From the IMG/VR virus record IMGVR_UViG_3300025101_000086, positions 1-33,651 of that record: a stretch of 33,651 nucleotides of DNA; one strand, 5' to 3'. The notes under the pieces were generated by a model that was given only the letters and a program-made list of their open reading frames with translations, was not told where the DNA came from and ran no database searches. This document shows positions 28,428 through 33,651 of this stretch, piece by piece (within the stretch, counting starts at the first letter, position 1; the number at the start of each line of letters is the position of its first letter). Both the position numbers and the translations under genes were made by a program. Origin of the DNA: a virus.

Positions 28428-29281
28428 TAAAATATATACCTAATTGTATTCCAAGGTATAATTTGGTTATGTAATTGTCTAAATTGTTTTATATACTTAC
28501 CTTTTAGGCTAAGTTTATATCTTATATTTTCACCACCATATTGTGATCTTTTAAGCTCTTGCTTGTCTAGCACCCATAAATCTACTTCTGTTTTAGGATG
28601 TCTTTCTAAATTTACAGTATGCTTTTTAAAATTATGTGTGAGAAATATAACTTCTGATAATACTTGGTCCTTGTATTGTACATAATCATTTACCATATTG
28701 AATAGATCCGCATAATCTTCTAGCCATCCATCATATACTATAACAGGACTAAAATTTATATGCACATCATAACCAGCATCTATAAATGCATCAATAGCTT
28801 TTATCCTATTAATAATTTTAGATGTGTGTGGTTCATGTAAATCTGATTTATGCTGAGGCATAAGACTAAATCTTATACGCATTTTACCTTGCGGGTCAAA
28901 TGATGTAAGATTAGGATTAACATATTTAGTAGCAAAACTACCCATAGCAACAGGATGATCTCGAAAGAATTCAAATATCTTTTCCCATTGATGGTGTTTT
29001 GCATGCAAAGCAAAGTCTTCGTTACAGCTTATGTCATATGTTGTATACTCTGCGTGTGTCTGATTAGGTTTATCTACAGGTGTAAAGAAAGCATGGTTAT
29101 TTATAGCTGTAAGTATATCTCCTGTGTTAGTTGCTATAGTAAGACCTTTATCTTTATGTCTTTTCATATAGCAATAAGAACAGTTATACAAACAACCGTA
29201 ACCAAAGCTTGGACTAATAAAATCTGTAGATCTACCTGAAGGCCTAATAAGCATAGACTTTCTAGTGACCTTATCTATCAT
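28427..29281 (-). CDS. Radical SAM protein, spore-photoproduct-lyase-like
   Basis: A protein of 284 residues. Near the N-terminus Gly29-Cys30-x-x-x-Cys34-x-x-Cys37-Tyr is the CxxxCxxC motif that holds the 4Fe-4S cluster of radical SAM enzymes. The Phe-Gly-Tyr-Gly before it and Cys-Tyr after it look like spore photoproduct lyase and its relatives, which split thymine-thymine lesions. The rest is an alternating alpha/beta barrel, including Phe-Ser-Pro-Val-Ile-Val-Tyr-Asp and an Arg-Phe-Ser strand typical of the relatives. The length is slightly short for bacterial lyases (about 340). DNA repair is therefore one option; another radical modification cannot be excluded. Its ATG overlaps the stop of the zinc-ribbon gene as ATGA, so the two are coupled. 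Confidence 0.78.
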   Translation of the reverse strand: MIDKVTRKSMLIRPSGRSTDFISPSFGYGCLYNCSYCYMKRHKDKGLTIATNTGDILTAINNHAFFTPVDKPNQTHAEYTTYDISCNEDFALHAKHHQWEKIFEFFRDHPVAMGSFATKYVNPNLTSFDPQGKMRIRFSLMPQHKSDLHEPHTSKIINRIKAIDAFIDAGYDVHINFSPVIVYDGWLEDYADLFNMVNDYVQYKDQVLSEVIFLTHNFKKHTVNLERHPKTEVDLWVLDKQELKRSQYGGENIRYKLSLKGKYIKQFRQLHNQIIPWNTIRYIF

Positions 29282-29496
29282 AAACCTTCATCTCTTTCTC
29301 CATCTGCCATCATTTCAGCCCATGCTTCTTTTCTAGCAGCTTCATACTCATAATCTTCTATAGGTTCACAATGTTCTTTGCATTCAAAACAGATGCCAAT
29401 ATCTTCATCCATTTTTGCTCCGCAACAATCACTAAGCATTTCATATCCGTAACCATCATCTATAGGGTTACTTAATTTCCATTGATCGTAATTCAT
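29278..29496 (-). CDS. Small zinc-ribbon protein
   Basis: A protein of 72 residues. Cys24-Cys25-Gly-Ala and, eleven residues later, Cys36-x-x-Cys39 with His42 and Cys43 nearby form a likely zinc ribbon. The C-terminal 25 residues are acidic and helical. Such small ribbons are usually adaptors or nucleic-acid binders; nothing here decides which. It leads the module after the 29527-29600 hairpin and carries AATCAATTAAAC 7 bases before its ATG. The stop overlaps the radical SAM start, so a joint function or shared regulation is plausible. Confidence 0.75.
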   Translation of the reverse strand: MNYDQWKLSNPIDDGYGYEMLSDCCGAKMDEDIGICFECKEHCEPIEDYEYEAARKEAWAEMMADGERDEGL

Positions 29497-29503
29497 AATT
29501 TTT

Positions 29504-29515
29504 GTTTAATTGATT
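29504..29515 (-). promoter_or_regulatory. AATCAATTAAAC leader element before zinc-ribbon gene
   Basis: A perfect minus-strand copy of the 12-mer, 7 bases upstream of the zinc-ribbon ATG. It sits between the putative terminator (29527-29600) and that gene, the position expected for a promoter or initiation site opening a new unit. Confidence 0.55.
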
Positions 29516-29526
29516 AATAAAAAGAA

Positions 29527-29600
29527 AAAGAGGAGGAGATGTAATCGCCCCAAAGTATAACCGCCATTAATAATTTAAATTAATTACTAACCTCCTCTTT
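29527..29600 (-). terminator. Candidate terminator hairpin with long loop after nuclease gene
   Basis: Perfect 10-base arms AAAGAGGAGG (29527-29536) and CCTCCTCTTT (29591-29600) enclose 54 bases. On the minus strand the stem is followed by TTCTTTTT, so it can act as an intrinsic terminator 3 bases after the stop of the DUF1064-type gene. The loop has an AT palindrome centred on AATTTAAATT (29572-29581). The loop is longer than usual, so an RNA processing or other structural role is possible. Confidence 0.6.
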
Positions 29601-29603
29601 ATC

Positions 29604-30050
29604 TTATAATTGTTTAATAAGTTCTACTGTTTCATCTACTTGTTTTTTATTTCTAGGCATAAATAATACATAGTGATGATTATTATCTTTAAGATGTTTT
29701 TTAAATAGTTTCCATCTTAAAGGAAAAGACTCGTTTGCATAGCCTTTTGTTTCGATAATAAATTTACCGTTTGGATCTACAAAATCAGGTGTATATGTAA
29801 TAGGTCTAATTTTACTACCTTTATTATATAACTTTTTTTGTGTCCCCTCATAACAAGCTAAAGGATATACCATAGCAGGAAATATTGTAAATGTATTTTC
29901 TTCGTATTCTACTAAAATTTCTGATTGCTCTAATTGCTTATAGCAGTACAATTCAAGATTAGATTTAAATTCTTTTCCATCATATATACTTTTTTTGGCA
30001 TTTTTAACTTTAGTTCTACCCTTCCTTTTAACATACTTTCTTTTCTTCAT
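29604..30050 (-). CDS. DUF1064-type PD-(D/E)XK nuclease
   Basis: A protein of 148 residues with a strongly basic first 20 residues. Glu33 in a Ser-Asn-Leu-Glu-Leu-Tyr helix, Tyr-Thr-Pro-Asp89-Phe, and Ile-Ile-Glu100-Thr-Lys102-Gly form the helix-E, D and ExK arrangement of PD-(D/E)XK nucleases. The size and order fit the phage DUF1064 family, related to Holliday-junction resolvases, so branch cutting during replication or packaging is plausible. It overlaps the phosphoesterase gene by 23 bases and is the last gene before the candidate terminator. Substrate preference cannot be read from sequence. Confidence 0.82.
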   Translation of the reverse strand: MKKRKYVKRKGRTKVKNAKKSIYDGKEFKSNLELYCYKQLEQSEILVEYEENTFTIFPAMVYPLACYEGTQKKLYNKGSKIRPITYTPDFVDPNGKFIIETKGYANESFPLRWKLFKKHLKDNNHHYVLFMPRNKKQVDETVELIKQL

Positions 30051-31197
30051 AATTCATTACATTAGTTTGTAAATATCCTTCTAGTCCTCTATTTTTATTC
30101 CATATGTATGCTTGTCCGCATCTTAGTGTTCCCACATATCCTTGTGTTTTATGCCAAGTATCATTAGCACATATACTAGGTATAAATCTAACTTTAGTAC
30201 CCATATACTCATTAAGCATTTCTTTATGCTTATGTCCACAGTGCACCTCTCTAACTTTACATCTACTCCACATATCAGGCTGCTCAGTGGCAATTAATAG
30301 CGGAAGCTCTTGAGGTTTTTCTTTATCACCGTGTGTAAACATAATCATATTTATACCATACTCATAATATTTACGTGACTCTAAACTATTGTCTATACTT
30401 ACATTTTTATTGTTATGATATAAAGCGTCTAACACCTCTCCAACGTAAAACATACGTTCAAAGTCATGGTTACCTTGTACAACTAATACATCCACAGGTG
30501 CGAACTGTGATAAATAATCAATTGCTTTTGTAACTAAATGCCAATAACCTCTAAAAGATTGCCGCCAACGCATACTATCTTGTTGAGGTGTACCTTTAGT
30601 TGTAGCTCTACTCATACCTTCTGAGTTAAGTCCGTCATTACCTACAGGTAAAAGAAATCGTTCAATTTCTAAACCATCTGCTTTTCTATGTAAATCTTGA
30701 ATTGCTTGTATGTAATGCCTTTCTAATGCTTCTGGGCCTTCATCTGTTATCTTACCATAATGTATATCTGGTAAAGATATTTCATAACAAATAGGATCTT
30801 TAGGTTTTTTGTACTTAAGCTTTGGTACTTTAGTTGATCTTGTTTTTATATATTTAAGTAACTCTTCTTTAACCTGCGGCTGTTCATGCCATTGGTTATG
30901 TGTTACTATACTATACCTTTGTTCTCCATTAAAGTTTTGCCAAAACTTAACAGACTTTACGTCTGCCATTGTTAATCCATTGTCTAGTAAATGTTTTTGA
31001 AAAGCTTGACTTGTAGTAAGTTCATGACCATTATCATTATTCATTCTTTCTTGTATCCATTCTTCAGATGTTACAAGCTTTTTACAATCTTTAATAATAG
31101 CTATATCTACTTCCCATTTGTCTGCTAACCATTGTGCTCCTTTTTTTAAAAATCCTTTACGTGTTCTAAACTTCTCAATAATTTCATCTCGTGTCAT
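30028..31197 (-). CDS. Calcineurin-like metallophosphoesterase, probable nuclease (Mre11/SbcD-like)
   Basis: A protein of 389 residues. The five metallophosphoesterase motifs appear in order: Asp144-x-His146, Gly186-Asn187-Asp188, Gly242-Asn243-His244-Asp245, His289 in a Thr-His-Gly-Asp segment, and Gly321-His322-x-His324. Together they hold two metal ions for cutting phosphodiester bonds, as in Mre11/SbcD exonucleases. The first 45 residues resemble a small helix-turn-helix that could bind DNA. It is flanked by the primase and a nuclease with coding overlaps on both sides (ATGA with the primase), so it is part of the replication and repair operon. No Rad50/SbcC partner is visible in this window, so a different phosphatase role remains possible. 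Confidence 0.88.
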   Translation of the reverse strand: MTRDEIIEKFRTRKGFLKKGAQWLADKWEVDIAIIKDCKKLVTSEEWIQERMNNDNGHELTTSQAFQKHLLDNGLTMADVKSVKFWQNFNGEQRYSIVTHNQWHEQPQVKEELLKYIKTRSTKVPKLKYKKPKDPICYEISLPDIHYGKITDEGPEALERHYIQAIQDLHRKADGLEIERFLLPVGNDGLNSEGMSRATTKGTPQQDSMRWRQSFRGYWHLVTKAIDYLSQFAPVDVLVVQGNHDFERMFYVGEVLDALYHNNKNVSIDNSLESRKYYEYGINMIMFTHGDKEKPQELPLLIATEQPDMWSRCKVREVHCGHKHKEMLNEYMGTKVRFIPSICANDTWHKTQGYVGTLRCGQAYIWNKNRGLEGYLQTNVMNYEEKKVC

Positions 31198-32180
31198 TTT
31201 AATATGTTTTTAAGTTCGTTAAAATTGCCTACCTTAAATATTAAATCTGATGGATCTTTGACTTCATACTCTTGAGGTATACAAATATTATTAAAACCAT
31301 ATAAATCACATATCTTTTTAGCCATGCTTTGACCAGGGTTATTTACATTGTTAAAATCATTATCATATAAAATTTCTATTGTATTGAATCGTTGTTTTAG
31401 CTCACTTATTAATTTTTCATCAGGTATTTGCATTTCACTTTGCATAGCAATCGAATGATAGCCTGCAGCGTATAAACACATAATATCTTTGAGGGAAGAA
31501 GTAATGATAAGCCTCTCACCTTTATTCGGGAGTTGGTTATAGCCTTGAACATCTGTCTTTTTTGTATTGCTTAACCACTTATTTTTTTCTTCGTAAGGAG
31601 AATAGATTTTATATCGATTTTTAAACTTAAATACATAAGTAATTGATTTACAAGTAAATCTGTTGTTGTTCACCCAGTAGTGACTTATTGGTTCAACTGC
31701 AAAAGTATTAAGTATTTTCTTACTTACCAAATATTTTCGCCAAAAGTTCGCATCATCCTTATTCCAAGGCCTTGCTCGTTTTTGGATTATTGTTGGTTTT
31801 TCTATATATTTAGGCTGAGGTCTTGTACTACCAAGATACCCCATAGTAAATAATCTTTCTTCTTTTTTAGAGCTTAAATTTAAATTAAAATCACAATCGA
31901 TAATTTTTAAAGCGTCTATAAAAGAAACCGCATACTTAAATTGAACATAACTAAAACAGTTAAATGTGTGGTCAGGATAACCAAAATCTTTATATAACAG
32001 GTTACCACTCCACAATACTATAGAAGCAGATGGTGTTTCATCTTTTCTTAATTCGCTACAAAACTTTTTATTTAAAGTTTTAAAACTAGAACAATAATAT
32101 GCAAAAATGTCATACTCAGTAATTTTACTAAGTATGACATCTGTATGCAAATGATCTTCACTGCTTCTAGAATTAATCAT
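31194..32180 (-). CDS. DNA primase with degenerate zinc finger and TOPRIM domain
   Basis: A protein of 328 residues. Residues 30-80 resemble a CHC2-type zinc finger domain (Cys41, Asp48-Glu-Thr-Pro-Ser51, Cys75-Phe-Ser), with ligands partly changed. Residues 223-315 are a TOPRIM fold: Ile225-Ile-Thr227-Ser228-Ser-Leu-Lys-Asp232, Tyr272-Asp273-Asn-Asp275 and Lys-Asp-Pro-Ser-Asp at 308-312. Most TOPRIM primases have Glu where Ser228 stands; Glu249 could take over, or the chemistry may differ. The two acidic sites at 273/275 that bind metal are intact. The role would be making RNA primers, with no fused helicase. Its start shares one base with the SSB-like stop (TAATG) and its stop overlaps the phosphoesterase start, so it is firmly in the replication operon. 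Confidence 0.85.
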   Translation of the reverse strand: MINSRSSEDHLHTDVILSKITEYDIFAYYCSSFKTLNKKFCSELRKDETPSASIVLWSGNLLYKDFGYPDHTFNCFSYVQFKYAVSFIDALKIIDCDFNLNLSSKKEERLFTMGYLGSTRPQPKYIEKPTIIQKRARPWNKDDANFWRKYLVSKKILNTFAVEPISHYWVNNNRFTCKSITYVFKFKNRYKIYSPYEEKNKWLSNTKKTDVQGYNQLPNKGERLIITSSLKDIMCLYAAGYHSIAMQSEMQIPDEKLISELKQRFNTIEILYDNDFNNVNNPGQSMAKKICDLYGFNNICIPQEYEVKDPSDLIFKVGNFNELKNILK

Positions 32181-32962
32181 TAGAAAGGAAGATCTTGTTT
32201 AGCTGGGGCTTCTGCAGTAGTAGTTTCTCCAGTCCAATCTTCATCTTCATTGATTGTGTCAGGAGTAACTAGTGCAGCAGTGGATACATGTGTTCCCCAC
32301 TTTAAGTCAGCGTTAAAATCAGCATTAAATGAACCATAGTCATCATTAAGTGCTTTAATAAATAAATCATCACGTTGAGGTTTTACTCTACCAAAGTATT
32401 TAGTATATACTTGCTGATATTTATCATCTTTTACACCAATAAGAACTCTTACCTCATTGCTTGAAAGTGTGTGAACTAAAGCTTTAAGTTCATTTATATT
32501 ACCATTAGCTATTGCAGATACTGTTTCAAAATATACATTATCACCAGCAGCTACGTTAGCCCAAGCTTTAACAAAATTAATAAGAGTTTCCTCACCTGTG
32601 TAAGCTTTTCTTTGTCCTTCTGCTTTCCACCAGTCATATGTTGGTTCATCTTCTGACCACGTAGACTGACCAATATTATTCATCCATTGGTGTTTACCTG
32701 ATTGAGACACTCTGTGTTTATTTTGCATTAATATTTCTAATTTAAAGTTACCGTCTGAATTAGCCAGCCAAAATACAACTTTATTATATTCTTCACCACT
32801 AAATTCTACTTTATAATTAGGTTCTTGTTTAACATTAATATCCATGTCGTGTAATTCCCTCATTGTTGGGTTTACAGCCATAACTTTTACATTAGTTAAA
32901 CCTGAGTAGGTTTTGATTCCACCTACAACTTCTTCTGTACTTGCATTACTTTGTATTGCCAT
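32180..32962 (-). CDS. Single-stranded DNA-binding-like protein
   Basis: A protein of 260 residues. The C-terminus is acidic and Thr/Ala-rich and ends in Asp-Leu-Pro-Phe, the tip typical of SSB proteins (Asp-x-Pro-Phe), which docks partner proteins. The body is beta-rich with many aromatics (Trp85-like, Trp112-like, Tyr and Phe), suited to stacking on bases. It is longer than bacterial SSB (about 170), as in other phage versions, and I do not see a clear OB-fold motif, so the call rests on the tail, length and position before the primase. The leader has AACCAATTAATAATTAAAA, an A/T-rich stretch with a near copy of the module motif, and no Shine-Dalgarno sequence. Confidence 0.72.
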   Translation of the reverse strand: MAIQSNASTEEVVGGIKTYSGLTNVKVMAVNPTMRELHDMDINVKQEPNYKVEFSGEEYNKVVFWLANSDGNFKLEILMQNKHRVSQSGKHQWMNNIGQSTWSEDEPTYDWWKAEGQRKAYTGEETLINFVKAWANVAAGDNVYFETVSAIANGNINELKALVHTLSSNEVRVLIGVKDDKYQQVYTKYFGRVKPQRDDLFIKALNDDYGSFNADFNADLKWGTHVSTAALVTPDTINEDEDWTGETTTAEAPAKQDLPF

Positions 32963-32989
32963 TTTTATTATTTTTAATTATTAATTGGT

Positions 32990-33565
32990 TTATAACTCGA
33001 ACGTATCATCGTCCATTTCTATTTCATCTTCATCATTAGCTTCCATAGCTTCTCTTAATGTTTCACCATTTTCATTTACATGGGTATCTAAAGCTTCATT
33101 AAGAGTATCTTGATCTTCTTGATCTAACTCTACCTCTTCTCCATGTTTATTTTTAGCTGTCCATTCTGCAGCTTCTTTAATAGTTTCTTCTGGAGTTTGG
33201 GTATGCGGTCCAAGCAAATCTACAATAGACTGTTCAGCTTTTGTAATTTCATCTCTGGCTTCTTTAGCTGAATCTATAGCTTCGTCTATAGCATCATGTA
33301 AAGTTATTTGATTAGGATCTACTTCTTCTACTTCATCTGGTGTTACATCATCTACAAAACTAAAAGATAGCGCTTTCTTTCTACTAGGTCTTCTACCTTT
33401 AAGAAACGGATGTTTAAACATCTCATCTACTTCCCACGGTTTAATACTATACTTTACAGCCATTTCTGATTTACTAATACCGTCTTTAAGATCTTGATCA
33501 ATCATTGAGACAGTAATTTTAGCAGGAGTTTCACCTGGCTCTACGTGCTTTTTCATTTCAATCAT
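32990..33565 (-). CDS. HTH-type acidic protein, probable DNA-binding or regulatory
   Basis: A 191-residue protein, counting from the ATG at 33563-33565. A longer frame from TTG at 33604 exists but would overlap the previous gene by 25 bases, so ATG is preferred. Residues about 22-60 read like a helix-turn-helix: Asp-Leu-Lys-Asp-Gly-Ile-Ser-Lys-Ser-Glu-Met, then a Val-Lys-Tyr-Ser-Ile-Lys-Pro-Trp-Glu-Val helix, then a Lys-Gly-Arg-Arg-Pro turn. The remaining two thirds are very acidic with long Asp/Glu helices, like a DNA-mimic or a charged adaptor tail. Two genes after it are SSB and primase, so it may be a replication or transcription regulator. The target is unknown. Confidence 0.65.
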   Translation of the reverse strand: MIEMKKHVEPGETPAKITVSMIDQDLKDGISKSEMAVKYSIKPWEVDEMFKHPFLKGRRPSRKKALSFSFVDDVTPDEVEEVDPNQITLHDAIDEAIDSAKEARDEITKAEQSIVDLLGPHTQTPEETIKEAAEWTAKNKHGEEVELDQEDQDTLNEALDTHVNENGETLREAMEANDEDEIEMDDDTFEL

Positions 33566-33573
33566 TTTTTTAC

Positions 33574-33585
33574 GTTTAATTAATC
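33574..33585 (-). promoter_or_regulatory. Near copy of the AATCAATTAAAC element
   Basis: The minus-strand sequence GATTAATTAAAC matches the 12-mer at 10 of 12 positions, ends 8 bases before the ATG at 33565, and overlaps the TAA of the preceding partial gene. It shows that the element, or a general A/T-rich leader of this shape, is also used outside the module. Confidence 0.4.
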
Positions 33586-33651
33586 TATATATATTTCTGA
33601 CCAATTCATAGGCATGGTCTTACCCTTTAAGTGTGCACAACGTGAACCAGC
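33580..33651 (-). CDS. C-terminal end of an unknown gene (partial)
   Basis: The minus strand is open from the right edge to a TAA at 33580-33582, giving the last 23 residues of a protein that begins outside the window. The end is Lys-Gly-Lys-Thr-Met-Pro-Met-Asn-Trp-Ser-Glu-Ile-Tyr-Ile-Asp. It is too short to assign. The next gene starts 14 bases downstream, which fits the tight gene packing and argues against the TTG start of that gene. Confidence 0.55.
   Translation of the reverse strand, partial: AGSRCAHLKGKTMPMNWSEIYID

Noticed and set aside
33566-33604. TTG start extending the HTH protein by 13 residues
   Set aside because: It would overlap the end of the preceding partial gene by 25 bases, whereas the ATG at 33565 has a normal 14-base spacer with the leader motif.
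1-33651. Reassigned stop codon as in some gut crAss-like phages
   Set aside because: TAA ends most genes, TAG ends the 1513-aa gene, and TGA ends several minus-strand genes at ATGA overlaps. The giant frames stay open without any read-through, so the standard code is sufficient.
1-33651. CRISPR array, insertion sequence, integrase or tRNA gene
   Set aside because: No regularly spaced repeats, transposase or integrase motifs, or tRNA cloverleaf were seen on either strand. Reading by eye could miss a degenerate tRNA.

Overview
The window looks like part of a tailed double-stranded DNA phage genome, most probably a crAss-like (Crassvirales-type) phage of a Bacteroidota host, perhaps a flavobacterium. 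The reasons are: very AT-rich DNA; starts without Shine-Dalgarno sequences but with A/T-rich leaders; two convergent gene blocks; a tandem of giant virion-type proteins, one with an RNA-polymerase-like DFDID motif; and a replication block with SSB, primase, nucleases and a 5'-3' exonuclease. The host is an inference, since no tRNA, rRNA or host gene is present. TAA, TAG and TGA all act as stops, so no stop-codon reassignment is seen.

Plus strand, 1-22970: the end of one gene, then five tightly packed genes. These are a 1014-aa protein with a lytic-transglycosylase-like N-terminus, GG-repeat zone and MORN-like motif; a 926-aa unknown; a 1319-aa protein with hydrophobic glycine-rich segments; a 2793-aa protein with an HExxH metallopeptidase motif and a two-barrel RNA-polymerase-like core; and a 1513-aa protein with a second HExxH domain. 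The likeliest reading is a set of virion or ejected proteins: cell-wall opening, membrane passage, proteolysis and early transcription. A bidirectional hairpin terminator at 22983-23002 closes this block and the opposing one.

Minus strand, 33651-23009, read right to left: a partial gene end, an HTH/acidic protein, SSB-like protein, TOPRIM primase, calcineurin-like phosphoesterase, DUF1064-type nuclease and a candidate terminator (29527-29600). Then comes an apparent inserted module: zinc ribbon, radical SAM protein related to spore photoproduct lyase, metallopeptidase-VWA protein, MoxR-type AAA+ ATPase and a 344-aa unknown. A nested hairpin (24922-24968) follows, then the 5'-3' exonuclease, a 253-aa unknown and a DUF1599/Nmad1-like protein.

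The module is the most interesting region. It splits the replication genes, is bracketed by two hairpins with GGAGG/CCTCC arms, has a repeated 12-base leader AATCAATTAAAC before three of its genes, and is GC-richer in parts than its surroundings. The same 12-mer occurs once in opposite orientation beside the left hairpin.
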